Positions 25,403 to 36,221 are shown, counted from the first letter of the stretch. The stretch: DNA of 64,000 nucleotides from Larix kaempferi (GCA_027924585.1 BSBM01000106.1:44144501-44208500), one strand, 5' to 3'. Notes: generated by a model not told the origin, from the letters alone. Translations and numbers: made by a program.

Positions 25403-25772
25403 GAGCTCTATTTATGGAACCATGATCATTGTTGGTGGAACCATGAGCTCTATTTATGGAACCATGAGCATTTTTGGTGGAACCATGAGCTCTAGTTATG
25501 GAACGATGAAAATGATTAGTGGAACCATGAGCACTGTCCCTGGAACCATGAGCTCTATTTATGGAACCATAAGCTCTAGTTATGGAACCATGAGCATTGT
25601 TGGTAGAACCATGAGCTCTATTTCTGGAACCATGAGCTCTACTTATGGAACCATGAACATTATTGGTGGAACCATGAGCATTATTTGTGGAACCATGAGC
25701 ATTGTTGGTGGAACCATGATCTCTTTTTATGGAACCATGAGAATTGTTGGGGGAACAATTAGTATTTTTTAG
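25403..25772 (+). repeat. Minisatellite family C, array 1
   Basis: About 17 units of 21 bp with the fixed part GGAACCATGAGC and a variable nine-base part (ATTGTTGGT, TCTATTTAT, TCTAGTTAT). Because 21 is a multiple of three, the array stays open and reads as MSIVGGT/MSSIYGT repeats. No start context, flanking coding sequence or domain supports a real protein. Confidence 0.93.
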
Positions 25773-25923
25773 TTAACCTCCCTAGATAACAATTAATGTG
25801 AGAAAGGTTTTAAAAGGTAAATGACAAAACATCTAAATATGCAAAAAATATAAATGATCAAACATTGAAATATATCAAAACTTGAGTTGTTGTTCATTAT
25901 TTATAGAAACTTTCTATACAATA
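25773..25923. other. Short spacer
   Basis: AT-rich sequence; nothing recognised. Confidence 0.5.
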
Positions 25924-25938
25924 TGAGAGAGAGAGGGA

Positions 25939-25985
<47 letters not shown>

Positions 25986-26277
25986 GGGGCTAGGGGTTGA
26001 GAGAGATAGAGTATCAGATGTGAAAGAGTGAGAGAGAGAGTATCATATGTGAAATTTTGTGAAGTCTTGAAGGAAAGGATGTAGAAGCTGACCAATATCT
26101 ACTATGAAGTTTTGGATGCCTCAAATATAGAGAGAGATTGGGGGTTAGGGGTTTAAAGGCAGAGAGAAAGAGAGATATTGGGGTTTAGGGGTTGAGAGAG
26201 AGAGAGATTGGGGGTTAGGGGTTGAGAGAGAGAGAGAGAGAGAGATTGGGGGCTAGGGGTTAAGAGAGAGAGAGAGA

Positions 26278-26317
<40 letters not shown>

Positions 26318-26400
26318 CAGATGTGAAAGAGTGAGAGAGAGAGTATCATATTTGAAAGAGTGTGGAGTCTTGAAGGAAAAGATGCAGAAGCTGACCAAAA
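25924..26400. repeat. GA and CA microsatellites within a local duplication
   Basis: (GA)n runs occur at 25924-25982 and 26175-26278, and (CA)n at about 26280-26310. The segment GGGGGCTAGGGGTT... CAGATGTGAAAGAGTGAGAG ...TCTTGAAGGAAA(A/G)GATG.AGAAGCTGACCAA occurs once around 25985-26093 and again around 26246-26400, so the tract is a duplicated block of roughly 300 bp with expanded microsatellites. Confidence 0.85.
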
Positions 26401-26825
26401 AAAGAGTCTTTTTCATATGGGCATTGTCATGTCGGGTACTTAGAGAAATTGTGTTTGGATCATTGCACCTATCACACTCATCTTTTATTTTCCAAAAAAG
26501 ATTCATTTTGACCCTCTCGACCCTCGGTCAAAATTTTGACAAGTTAGACTAAATTGTGTCATGTTAGTAAAAATTCGTTAATTTTTCATCCATTGATAAA
26601 AGTGCTAATTATGTATATATCTAGTGATATCCTCACATCTAAGTCCAAAAAATTAAAAATGAAACCCCGTTGAGTCCCTCTTTACAAAAAAAATCTTATA
26701 TCCTTCATTCTTGAATGGAACATATCCTACCCTCTTTTACATTAAGGTTCCCCTTAACCCTCATACTTTCCCATCATATTTTTCATTATTAATTTCCCTT
26801 TTCCTTACCTCTATTCCCATTACTA
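26401..26825. other. Unrecognised spacer left of the duplicated segment
   Basis: Contains the 14-bp palindrome GTCAAAATTTTGAC near 26527; otherwise nothing. This flank is not repeated before the second copy at 53.64 kb. Confidence 0.5.
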
Positions 26826-28136
26826 TAGCTCATGGTTCCACCAATAATGCTCATGGTTCCCCCAACAATTCTCATCGTTCCATAAATAGAGCTCATGGTT
26901 CCACCAACAATGCTCATGGTTCCACCAATAATGCTCATGGTTCCATAAATAGAGCTCATGGTTCCACAGACAGTGTTCATGGTTCTACCATTAATGTTCA
27001 TGGTTCCATAACTAAAGCTCATGGTTCCACCAATAATGCTCATGGTTCCATAAAGAGAGCTCATGGTTCCACCAATAGTGCTCATGGTTCCACCAATAAT
27101 GTTCATGGCTCTGTAACTAGATCTCATGGTTCCATAGACAGTGCTCATGGTTCCACCAACAGTGCTCATGGTTCCACCAACAATGCTCATGTTTCCATAA
27201 ATAGAGCTCATGGTGGAACCATGAGCACTGTCCGTGGAACCATGAGATATAGTTATGGAACCATGAGCATTGTTGGTGGAACCATGAGCTCTATTTATGG
27301 AACCATGAGAATTGTTGGGGGAACCATGATCTTTAGTTATGGAACCATGTGATCTAGTTACAGAGCCATGAACATTATTGGTGGAACCATGAGCACTATT
27401 GGTGGAACCATGAGCTCTATTTATGAAACCATGAGCATTATTGGTGGAACCATGAGCTTTAGTTATGGAACCATGAGCATTATTGGTGGAACCATGCGCA
27501 CTGTCCATGGAACCATGAGCGCTATTTTATGGAATCATGAGCATTATTGGTGGAACCATGAGCATTGTTGTTGGAACCATGAGCTCTATTTATGAAACCA
27601 TGAGAATTGTTGGGGGAACCAAGAGAATTATTGGTGGAACCATGAGCATTATTGGTGGAACGATGAGCACTATTGGTGGAACGATGAGCACTATTGGTGG
27701 AACCATGAGCATTGTTGGTGGAACCATGAGCACTAATTATGGAACCATGAGGATTGATGGTAGAACCATGAGCTCTAATTATGGAACCATGAGCATTGTT
27801 GGTGGAACCATGAGCACTTTCCGTGGAACTATGAGCTCACTTTATGGAACCATGAGCATTATTGGTGGAACCATGAGCTATAGCTACAGAACCATGAGCA
27901 TTATTGGTGGAACCATGAGCACTATTAGTGGAACCATGAGCATTGTTGGTGGAACCATGAGCATTGCTGGTGGAACCATGAGCTCTAATTATGGAACCAT
28001 GAGCTCTAATTATGGAACCATGAGCATTGTTGGTGGAACCATGAGCATTGTCCGTGGAACCATGAGATCTAGTTATGGAACCATGAGCAGTGTTGGTGGA
28101 ACTATGAGCTCTATTTATGGAACCATGAGCTCTAAT
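26826..28136. repeat. Minisatellite family C, array 2, head-to-head inverted
   Basis: From 26826 to about 27212 units run as GCTCATGGTTCC. At 27208-27220 (GAGCTCATGGTGGAACCATGAG) the orientation flips, and from there to 28136 they run as GGAACCATGAGC. Variant units match across the flip: a block with ACAGAGCCATGAACATT plus the two following units occurs on both arms, so the arms can fold back on each other. Unit length is 21 bp throughout. Confidence 0.93.
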
Positions 28137-28385
28137 AGAACCAATAAACAACAAATATAGTGTATTATTGCAAATCTTCAAACTTAATTGTTACTAGCTT
28201 AACGCATAGATACTAAATAAATTGAAATAGAAATGAAAGAAACTAAGCAAATAACACACCATCCGCACGATGAAAAGAAGATGTAACCTAGGAAAACCCA
28301 TTATGCAAAAAACCCAACTAGAAGGTGAGGCCTAATTCATGGTTGCACCAACAATGCTCATGGTTCCACCAACAATGTTGAATTA
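28137..28385. other. Linker with two detached family C units
   Basis: About 200 bp of unrecognised DNA, then GGTTGCACCAACAATGCTC and GGTTCCACCAACAATGTTG, two stray family C units directly joined to the broken end of the gypsy-2 gag region. Confidence 0.75.
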
Positions 28386-28389
28386 TTCC

Positions 28390-29468
28390 CCTGAAATTTT
28401 CTGTTAGAATAATTACGTGAATTATTATTCCCAAAGTTGCGATTAAAAGAAAATTGTTTTTTCCTTTGTTCAAAATTATTAGGCCTTTTTACCTTCCAGT
28501 TTGGTATGCCTTCTCTTTTCTTGTTCTATTCATAACAGATATTTGCTTTTCTCATGGCCTCTTCAAGAGTTCAAGGACCGTCATACTCAATCCTGTCCTT
28601 TATATGAGAGGGAAAACAACTCAGAAATCTCTGTACCTTAGGCATTTCTTTAGTGATGTAAGGCACATACCTTAATAAATTTAAAAATTTGCTGCTTAAT
28701 TCCCTTATATCCATTGAACCTAATTTTAACTCATAAAACTCTTTAGCTCGTTCCTCCTAATACTGTTCCGACATAAACTTTCTTTTAAAATATTTCTTAA
28801 AATTACTCCAATTTACACTTTTCTCTTTTAAACCATTTACTCATTTCAGATCTTACCACCAGATGTCTGCTTTTCCAGTCAAATTATAAATTGCCATTTT
28901 AGTTTCTAAATGACTTGAGTAGTTGTAAATTTGGAAGTACTTATTCATACCAGACAACCATGCTTCGGCTGTCTCACTCTTTTCTGTTTCTCCATTAAAA
29001 TTTGGTGGTTTGTTCTTTTTAAAATCACCAAAAAATTCTTCGTATGGCTTGTACTTCTTCTTTTTAGTGTAGCAGTCACTTTCACTACTATCACTGGAAT
29101 ACTGGTGCTTTTTCTTGCGTTCTTTTTCATCAAATTCAAAAGATGAGTTGTTGTCATAATTAGTCAATTTTACCTTTTTATCCTTACGTTGGTAGGATAT
29201 GGTTCCAGATTCAGAATTATTTTTCTGTTCTTTTAACCTTATCATTGTTATGACATTTATCCAACAGGATTTGATTCAGCTCCTCTTGAGCTTTCAGGAT
29301 TTGTTCGTTTTCTTCCTTGACAATTTTTATCTATATTTTTAAATCTTTTATTGTCCTTAGCAATTCAGATGAATTATCGTTCAATTCAACAAATAAATTT
29401 TCTACGTTAATGTGTCCTTGTTCATTATTATGGGACCTATCCTCAGCCTACTCTTCTAGTCCTTCCAT
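28390..29468 (-). pseudogene. Gypsy-2 gag polyprotein relic
   Basis: From an ATG at 29468 the frame reads MEGLEE, then TAG. Further on it shows KPPNFNGETEKSETAEAWLS, KMAIYNLTGKADIWW, ELSSKFLNLLRYVPYI, VQRFLSCFPSHIKDRIEY and EAMRKANICYE. This is the retrotransposon gag (capsid) domain that packages element RNA. About seven in-frame stops occur. All but one can be explained as C-to-T: TAG for Gln after MEGLEE, SEQY and NICYE; TAA for Gln after DIWW; TGA for Arg after DLK and DGP. The remaining TAG near 29332 is GAG in the other copy, so it arose after the duplication. A Lys/Ser-rich stretch (about 29040-29160) precedes the capsid domain. Confidence 0.8.
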
Positions 29469-29597
29469 ACCTGTAGACTAAATTTATAAAGTGCTGGACA
29501 GAAGAGAACGTAAAATAAAAATCAATAGTTGAAATTTTGTTTTTAAAATTTTAAATTGCCTGAGTTGAGCCACTTCAGGCCTAGTATTTGAACTTGC

Positions 29598-29609
29598 GCT
29601 CTGATACCA
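29598..29609 (-). other. Gypsy-2 primer-binding site (initiator Met tRNA)
   Basis: The minus strand reads TGGTATCAGAGC two bases after the LTR end, complementary to the 3' end of plant initiator Met tRNA. The second copy (56627-56638) carries one change (TGGTATTAGAGC). Confidence 0.9.
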
Positions 29610-29611
29610 CA

Positions 29612-30151
29612 TGTAACCTCCCCAAAATTCACAAAAATCTAAAATTTTCCAAGTAGCATTAAATGCTTATATTTGTTATGCGGAAGTATAATTAATGATG
29701 ATTTGCTTCTTTAAACGATAGCATGATTTGGTATTATGATGACACCTTCTTCAATTAGTCGTCAAAATTATAATTATGATATGTCAGTTACATGCTATGT
29801 TTGTCATAATGTTTTTACTGCTTGCAAATGATTAAGTGCATGTATTTATGTTGCCACTTACTGTCGGATGTTTTAATACCATTTTTGTTTTCTGAATAAT
29901 TATGGTTACTTCTTTAAATGTATAAACATCATCAATTAACTTATCTCTTGCTATGGTACTATTTTGTTCATAAGTACTAAATTTTTTATTTTCTATTATC
30001 GGAGTCGGCATATCAATGTTGCAAATAGGTGTCGGTTAGAAGAGGACCGATGGAGTAACCTTGATCATTCACCAAGGAGATATATTGGTGAAGTAAGAAT
30101 GTGTAATTGAGTTAAACACCGATGTTGTAACGTTTTTCGAGTAACGTTACA
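29612..30151 (-). repeat. Gypsy-2 5' LTR (candidate limits)
   Basis: Read on the minus strand it begins TGTAACGTTACTCG and ends GGGGAGGTTACA, giving the TGTAAC/GTTACA inverted ends expected of an LTR; length about 540 bp. The inner end is fixed by the adjacent primer-binding site. The outer end is inferred from the terminal motif because no second LTR is present for comparison. Confidence 0.65.
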
Positions 30152-30689
30152 TGAGTAAAAAGTAATAAATATTATGTCGGCCACAAACAAAAAACAATAA
30201 TACAAAGTGAAAAGTAAATATGAGGGAGATCTTGTAACGTTACTTTGATCTTGTAAAGTAAATTTGATCCCTTTTGGTGCTTGATAGAGCCTAGGATTTG
30301 GATCTAGGCTGGTATTTAAGAATTTGGGGTGGAGTAGCAAGCATGTTTTTCTAGATTAGAAGAGGATGAGGCAAATTGTCAAGATTGATGTTCTTGACAT
30401 CCTTCCAAATTCAAAATAAACAATTATAAAAAGAAAATAATATAAAATAAACTCGTAATTGATGCATGGATAATGTGGAGCGGAAGACAACAACATATAT
30501 AGTCATTCATTCAGCCATATCCAAAGTTAGATTTACATTAACACAACAATGAATAGACTATAAACTTAACCTAAAATGGACAACTAAGACTCCAAGAAAA
30601 AAATATAACATAAACATGACTTAAAATAACATTAGAAAAGTGTTATACAAACAACCTCCAAAGGGATATTATCCTTTGTTTCTTGATCA
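30152..30689. other. Unrecognised spacer
   Basis: AT-rich; possibly the 3' end of LINE-2, but no poly-A tail or recognisable motif could be fixed. Confidence 0.4.
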
Positions 30690-31172
30690 TGTAGTTGTCC
30701 TTCCTCCAAAAGTAACACTTATTTAGAGCTTATTTGATCAATGGTCGAGCCAAATTTGAGATATGGATTTTCTAACATCAATAGTTTAAAATTCCCTATT
30801 GCTTGGACCCTTCTTACTTGTTTATCTACAACCACTTTAAGCATGATCTAGAGTGCATATAATTCTACTCTATTATTGGTGTCAAGACTAGCATTTCATA
30901 TTTCAAAGAAAAATGATGTGCGTTATCCAGAAAGAGAATGCCTTTGCTCCACAAACTCTTGGAGTGCCTTGATAGGCTTGAGCATGATCTAGAGTGCACA
31001 CAATTCTACTCTATTATTGGTGCCAAGAATAGCTTCATATTTCAAAGAAAAATGATGTGCATCATCCATAAAGAGAATGGCCTCTGCTCCACAAACTCTT
31101 GGAGTGCCTTGATAGGCTCCATAAAAAAATACCAAAATTCTCATGACATCAATACTAGGCTCTTTTGAGTTT
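30690..31172 (-). pseudogene. LINE-2 RNase H domain relic with an internal duplication
   Basis: The minus strand reads VFFYGAYQGTPRVCGAEAIL, FMDDAHHFSLKYEAILGTNN and RVELCAL, then TAG. After a repeat of the same block it continues LDTNNRVELYAL, TAG, IMLKVVVDKQVRRVQAIGNF and KLLMLENPYLKFGSTIDQIS. This is the RNase H fold of plant LINEs: FFDGA here has the catalytic Asp replaced by Tyr, the TNN.xEL.AL helix follows, and GDS is degraded to GNF. It lies on the same strand and in the correct order downstream of the LINE-2 reverse transcriptase relic (36.2-39.6 kb), with gypsy-1 between them, so I read both as one element. Confidence 0.75.
30841..31121. repeat. 141-bp tandem duplication inside the LINE-2 RNase H relic
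   Basis: GCATGATCTAGAGTGCA starts at 30841 and again at 30982, and both copies run through CTCCACAAACTCTTGGAGTG. The duplication repeats about 47 codons of the RNase H domain. It is present in both large copies. Confidence 0.9.
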
Positions 31173-31436
31173 CTTTGAACTTTTGTTTAGAAGACTTCTT
31201 TCCTTATCCAAAATAAAGTCTAATTTGATACGATAGCCTTCCTAAATGAGCTTCTTTCCTTACAAAATTATTTTGTTACTGGCTATTTAGATTCTTCTTA
31301 AAACATATCATGATAAAGCTTTGTACAAAGAAACAATTCTATTAGTCAATTAGAGTTCTAGTCAATATGTCAAAGTTAATTAATCCCATTTATATTGCAA
31401 GTTGTAACTACTATGCATCTTCATTCACATAACTTT

Positions 31437-31690
31437 AGGGGCTAAATTTAGCTCATGGGTTAATTTCAACATTTTTTTCCCCAAACAATTGTCAATTTCC
31501 ATTTTTTTCTAAACTAATTTGCCAAAATTCCAAGGGATAAAAATATTGACACTAAATATTGCCAAAATTGTCCATAAAATATATAAAATCTTTATAAATT
31601 TTAATTACTTTACAAAACTATCGCCAAACATTTATAATTGGAAATTTAATAATTAGTAAGATCCACCAAGATTTCTACACTTCAAAACAA
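31437..31690. mobile_element. Repeat X, copy 1 (MITE-like)
   Basis: GGGGCTAAATTTAGCTCATGG ... CAATTTCCATTTTTTTCTAA ... TTGGAAATTTAATAATTAG ... CACTTCAA is a diverged copy of 38282-38569. It lies in LINE-2, about 30 bp left of gypsy-1. Its own ends and target duplication are unclear. Confidence 0.65.
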
Positions 31691-31718
31691 TTATGGGAAA
31701 ACTAATTTCCACACCACT

Positions 31719-31723
31719 TTCCA
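31719..31723. other. Gypsy-1 target-site duplication, left copy
   Basis: TTCCA directly precedes the LTR; the same five bases follow the right LTR at 36217-36221. Confidence 0.9.
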
Positions 31724-32128
31724 TGCTAAGAACCCATGTCAACCCTTCTATTTACTTTGTTAGTATATTGTTGTTGGATGCATATGCTTTGTAAGTCGTA
31801 CTATAGTATTTGTTGATCCATAGTTTGTATTATTGTTGTTGGACGCATATGCTTTGTAAGTTGTCTTGTAGTAATTGTTGATCCATATTTTGTATTGGCC
31901 CATGGTTTGTATTGACACATGGTATTGACCCATGGTATTGGCGCCTAGACTTAGTATATAAGTTTGTGTTGAGACCAATGAAGGTACCGTGAAGTTATTT
32001 GTATTAAGCTTGCTCAAAGGAGGTTGCCCCCTCAAAGTGGCTTGCGATCAATATAAAAGTGATTCTGAGTTTTGTTATTTCTGATATCTTGTGTGTTTTC
32101 ATTAATTAAGTATTGCGGGTTCTTCACA
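31724..32128 (+). repeat. Gypsy-1 5' LTR
   Basis: Starts TGCTAAGAACCC and ends GGGTTCTTCACA, a near-perfect inverted end pair. Contains a TATATAAG motif near 31957-31964 that could act as a TATA box for element transcription. Confidence 0.93.
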
Positions 32129-32130
32129 TC

Positions 32131-32142
32131 TGGTATCAGAGC
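32131..32142 (+). other. Gypsy-1 primer-binding site (initiator Met tRNA)
   Basis: TGGTATCAGAGC, two bases after the LTR. Confidence 0.93.
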
Positions 32143-32564
32143 ACTTTCTTGGGCTCGTTGGGTCGAATTTCTACCATTTTTTTTTGCATCTGTTGCAAGT
32201 TCAGATTTGGGAATAATCCCTATTTGCTTAATTGTGGTAAGTACTTGGGAATAAGCCCTAAAGCTCATTTTGAGGAGTACCATAGGAAACCCAAAGTAGT
32301 TAGCCCATTGAGAGGACCTGCCAGCAAAAAGGGAAACGACCCCTACTTGATTGACTAGTTCCCACTCGTGAGGTAAACCAAGAGTTGTCGTTTGTGGCAA
32401 AGCGGTTATTAGTTTTACCTGAGCCGTGGAGTGAGGGGTACTGACCTAATACACAAGCCGTCAGACAGCATTGGTGGCCGAGTGAAACCCCTGAACTATT
32501 AGGAAGTTGCACATACCTGGGGTCCATATTTATTTTTAACTGAACTATTGCCGATAACTTCTGC

Positions 32565-32830
32565 GTTGTTTCAGATCCATTCCGAGCCATTTCAGATCTA
32601 GCTGTTTCAGATCCATTCTAGCAGTTGTTCCAGATCCAACCGTTTCAGATCCATTCTGACAGTCATTCCAGATCCAGTCGTTTCAGATCTATTTTGAAAT
32701 TCGTTTCAGATGCAGCCGTTTGTTATCCATTTCTGAAAGCCGTTTCAGATCCAAACATATTTTATCCATTCAGCGTCGTTTTAGATCTATCTATTTCTGA
32801 TCCATTTCGCACCATTGCAGATCTGAAATT
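32565..32830 (+). repeat. Degenerate short repeats in the gypsy-1 leader
   Basis: GTTTCAGATCCATTCTG-like motifs recur about ten times at roughly 20-25 bp spacing between the primer-binding site and gag. The function is unknown. Confidence 0.7.
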
Positions 32831-33271
32831 CTGTTTTGTCGCCATATCTCCCCTATTTTAACTTCGTTTACCTTGAAATTTACCAGAACCCCCTGCAATC
32901 CCATTCTACATATTTCATTCCTGAGGACCCTATCCCAAATTCTACTTCCCAAAGCCAGAAATCTCACATTTGTCTATTTTTAGGGTTTTCCATAACTTCT
33001 TCAATTTTCACCCACTTGCCTCCAAAGTTTGCCACTATGTTCATTCCCTATTTCTGCTTCTTTGTCCCTCTTTGACAAATTTTCTCATTCTTTCACCCTG
33101 CTTCTGAAATCCCCATTTTTTACTTCCCTGCCCATCAGAAAGTGTCCGAAACCTATTCAAACCCCAATTACCCATCCGATTTTTTCCCAAATCCAAATTT
33201 CCCTTTACTAAATAAGCTTTTGTTTGTGTTTTTCTATCCATTCCCAAAAACAAAACAAAAAACTCTTGGTT

Positions 33272-33957
33272 ATGGTTGTCACCCGCATAGGAGCAAAAAC
33301 CATGGAGGAAGCACTTGCAGCCATCCAAACCAATCTCCAAGATCTAGATGAAAATTTTCTTAGCCTCCATCTTCAGCATTTAGCCATGAACAATAACCGA
33401 CATCAAGAATCTTCTGCAGCCATGGGTTCTTTTCTTCCAGCACTTTCCGTGGTCCGAAGCTTGAATTTCATCGCTTCAATGGTACTAATCTGACTGGATG
33501 GATCTATCATGAAGAACAGTATTTCAGTCTGCATAATACTTTTGATGTCCAAAAAGATCCACTTGCATCCTTTCATTTGGAACAGGAAGCCCTTCAATGG
33601 TACTGTTGGTACATCAAGGCTCATGGCGAGCCAAAATGGACAGATTTTTGCCAACTCCTTTTGCAATTATTTGGTCCTAGTGGTTTTGATGACTTCACTG
33701 GAGCACTCACTAAACTTCATCAAATTGGCACTGTGAGAGAGTATCAGACAGAATTTGAGAAACTAGCCAACCACACAGAAATATTGTTTGATGACTTCTA
33801 CAGGAGTTGTTTTATCAGTGGTCTTAAGGATGAAATCGGCCCAGAGGTCAAAATGTTCTATCCCAACACAATGATGGAAGCCCTGGGGTTGGCTAAGTTG
33901 GCAGAAGGCGAGATTGCCGCCCAACAGCGCTCCAAACCCACTTTTGTTCCCCTCTGA
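33272..33957 (+). pseudogene. Gypsy-1 gag relic
   Basis: ATG at 33272 (MVVTRIGAKTMEEALAAIQT) opens the frame. A frameshift near 33450 separates it from the capsid part, which reads PKLEFHRFNGTNLTGWIYHE, EALQWYCWYIKAHGEPKWTD, FCQLLLQLFGPSGFDDFTGA and LTKLHQIGTVREYQTEFEKL, and ends at 33957. This is the Ty3/gypsy capsid domain. A second break separates it from the zinc knuckle downstream. The second large copy has the same two breaks, so they predate the duplication. Confidence 0.85.
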
Positions 33958-34049
33958 AATATGGGTTCTCAACGACCTCCCATCGCCAGCTCCTTGACCA
34001 AATCCTATCAAGCATTTGTCTGAAACAAAGATGTAGGCACATAGAGAAA

Positions 34050-34753
34050 AATGGCTTTGTTATAATTGTGATGAAAAATTCACTCGGGGACATAGATGTG
34101 TTCAACAAAAGCTCTATCTCTTGGATGTGGATTCTCCGCCCACCTCTGAAGTTGGTGAAGAGGCTCCAGATACACCGGATGATCAGGTCGACATTCAAGA
34201 GCCGCCTATTGACCTTCCATATCAGGAAGACCACCCAGAGATATCTCTCCATGCTTTATCCCACATCACCACCCCCCAAACAATGCGGGTCAGGGGTTAC
34301 TTCGAGAAGCTTCCTCATACAATACTCATTGATTCTGATAGCACTCATAGCTTCATTGACCCTCAGATCGCCAAACATGCTGATTGTTTTGTCCATCCTT
34401 GCTCCAACTTTGAAGTCATGGTTGCCAATGGGGGCACCTTACCTTGCAAGGGAAAGTGTCACAATGTGTGTATCTCTCTGGAAGATTATAACATGCACTC
34501 TGACTTATTTTTCTTGTCCTTAGGTGGATGTGATGTGGTTTTGGGTGTTCAATGGTTATGCACACTTGGCCCCATCTTATGGGATTTTGCTGAACTTTGG
34601 ATGCAGTTTTCAGTCAATGGGAAACAACACAAATTTAAGGGATTACAACAAGGGTATCTCCGCATCATCAGTTCACATCATCTGGAAAAGATCCTTAAGA
34701 AGAATTCACATGGTGTCATTGCTCAACTCCATTCCATTCAGATGCACCCATAA
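34050..34753 (+). pseudogene. Gypsy-1 zinc knuckle and aspartic protease relic
   Basis: CYNCDEKFTRGHRC near 34060-34100 is the nucleic-acid-binding knuckle of gag. It is followed by an acidic linker and the protease core TILIDSDSTHSFIDPQIAKH and GCDVVLGVQWL. The protease active site is normally D-S/T-G; here it reads DSD, a Gly-to-Asp change caused by one G-to-A. The reading frame stays open to 34753. Confidence 0.85.
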
Positions 34754-34779
34754 ACGGTCTCCCCTACTTCCTTTTATAG

Positions 34780-35660
34780 ATATGCAGGTGTCCTTGCTGA
34801 ACCAGTGGGCTTGTCGCCTTCAAGAGACCTTTCTGGTAAGAATTTAGCCGCATCTACATCTCAGTAGGAAATGATGGCTATTTTGCATGCAGTATAGAAG
34901 TGGAAACCATACCTATTAGGGAATTATTTTAGCATCAAGACTGATCTCCAGAATTTGGAAAATTTCCTGGAACAATGGGTCTCCTCCCCAGCACACCTGA
35001 AATGGGTTATCCAACTCATGGGTTATGCCTATGTGATTACTTACAAGAAGGGTAAGGACAATATGGTGGCAGATGCTCCTTCTGGCACATTTGATGACCC
35101 ACTTTCTATTCCAGCTATTTCTTTGCTTGTTCCAAATTGGTTGCAATCTGTTCAATGGGGCTATCTCTTATATGTACTCCATGCTTCTTCATCAGCAGGG
35201 CACTTTCGGTTCCTCAAAATGTATGACCAGGAACAATGTAACTTCTTTTGGCAGGGACTGAAAATGATAATTCAACAGATAGTGGCCGACTATGATACTT
35301 TCTAGGACAACAAGGGTGAAATGAAACTCCTTTCAGGACTACTCGAACCCTTGCCGTTCCCTACACAGATTTGGACAACTATTTCTATGGATTTCCTAGA
35401 AGCACTCCAGTGTTACAATACCACATCTAAAAGGACATCATATGAAGCAGTCTATGGATAGGCACCATCAATTCTTCTTCCATACACCCTCAACAGCTCC
35501 CCAGTTCAGGCAATTGACTCGGTTCTTCGAAACCGTGATAAGATTCTTCTCATTCTGCAAGACAATCTTCACATGGCAAGAATTCGACTGAAACAACAAG
35601 CCGATTGGCACCGTTCTGAATGCACTTTTCACTTAGCTGATATGGTTCTTATTCGTCTGT
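34780..35660 (+). pseudogene. Gypsy-1 RNase H and integrase remnants
   Basis: After the pre-RT phrase VLAEPVGLSPSRD (near 34790) the sequence jumps to the RNase H end (GKNLAASTSQ, EMMAILHAV, KWKPYLLGNYFSIKTDLQNL). It then reads VSSPAHLKWVIQLMGYAYVI, an integrase zinc-binding region (SSSAGHFRFLKMYDQ, NFFWQGLKMIIQQIVADYDT) and, after a second deletion, an integrase C-terminal part (TSYEAVYG, IRLKQQADWH). Five in-frame stops (34865, 34895, 35303, 35459 and 35660) are all TAG and all sit where CAG (Gln) is expected. Confidence 0.85.
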
Positions 35661-35798
35661 AGCCTTCCAAGCACCCCTCCCTAAAACTCACAAGGCGTCG
35701 ATGGCCCGGAATGCAACCCAAGGATTCTACAGGGGAACCACTCCTTCAGATTCTGCATCAATTTCCATATCTAAAGCTTTGAGGACAAAATTTTTTCT

Positions 35799-35811
35799 AA
35801 GGGAGAGGGGA
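35799..35811 (+). other. Gypsy-1 polypurine tract
   Basis: AAGGGAGAGGGGA immediately before the 3' LTR; it would prime plus-strand DNA synthesis. Confidence 0.9.
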
Positions 35812-36216
35812 TGTTAAGAACCCATGTCAACCTTTCTATTTACTTTGTTAGTATATTGTTGTTGGACGCATATGCTTTGTAAGTCATCTTGTAGTATTTG
35901 TTGATCCATGGTTTGTATTATTGTTGTTGGATGCATATGCTTTGTAAGTCATCCTGTAGTAATTGTTGATCCATATTTTGTATTGGCCCATGGTTTGTAT
36001 TGACACATGGTATTGACCCATGGTATTGGCGCCTAGACTTAGTATATAAGTTTGTGTTGAGACCAATGAAGGTATCGTGAAGTTATTTGTATTGATCTTG
36101 CTCAAAGGAGGTTGCCCCCTCGAAGTGGCCTGCGATCAATATAAAAGTGATTCTGAGTTCTGTTATTTCTGTTATCTTGTGTGTTTTCATTAATTAAGTA
36201 TTGCAGGTTCTTCACA
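35812..36216 (+). repeat. Gypsy-1 3' LTR
   Basis: Starts TGTTAAGAACCC and ends AGGTTCTTCACA; 405 bp, the same length as the 5' LTR. TTCCA follows. Confidence 0.93.
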
Positions 36217-36221
36217 TTCCA

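Larger units (their letters stand above)
28386..30151 (-). mobile_element. Gypsy-2: 5' fragment of a Ty3/gypsy retrotransposon (LTR, PBS, gag)
   Basis: On the minus strand the order is LTR (30151-29612), initiator-Met primer-binding site, a leader of about 130 bp, then gag. Protease, reverse transcriptase and integrase are absent; the element ends next to family C units. It is therefore a truncated copy, not a solo LTR. It lies inside the large duplication; the second copy is at 55413-57180. Confidence 0.8.
31724..36216 (+). mobile_element. Gypsy-1: internally deleted Ty3/gypsy LTR retrotransposon inserted in LINE-2
   Basis: Two 405-bp LTRs, initiator-Met primer-binding site, leader, gag, zinc knuckle, protease, partial RNase H, partial integrase, polypurine tract and a TTCCA target duplication are all present in order. 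The reverse transcriptase is missing (deletion join near 34828) and so is most of the integrase core (join near 35410), making the 4.5-kb element non-autonomous. The two LTRs differ at about 20 of 405 positions, most of them transitions. Lineage is not certain; the CYNCDEKF..GHRC knuckle resembles chromovirus-type elements. Confidence 0.93.

Noticed and set aside
25422-28160. Long MSIVGGT/MSSIYGT repeat protein (up to 207 codons) and its antisense HGSTNNAHGS frame
   Set aside because: A 21-bp unit keeps all frames in phase, both strands stay open, and unit number differs between the two copies. Nothing suggests selection on protein.
32032-33351. Several open frames in the gypsy-1 LTR and leader
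   Set aside because: They overlap the LTR, primer-binding site and non-coding leader, and conserved retroelement motifs occur only from 33272 onward.
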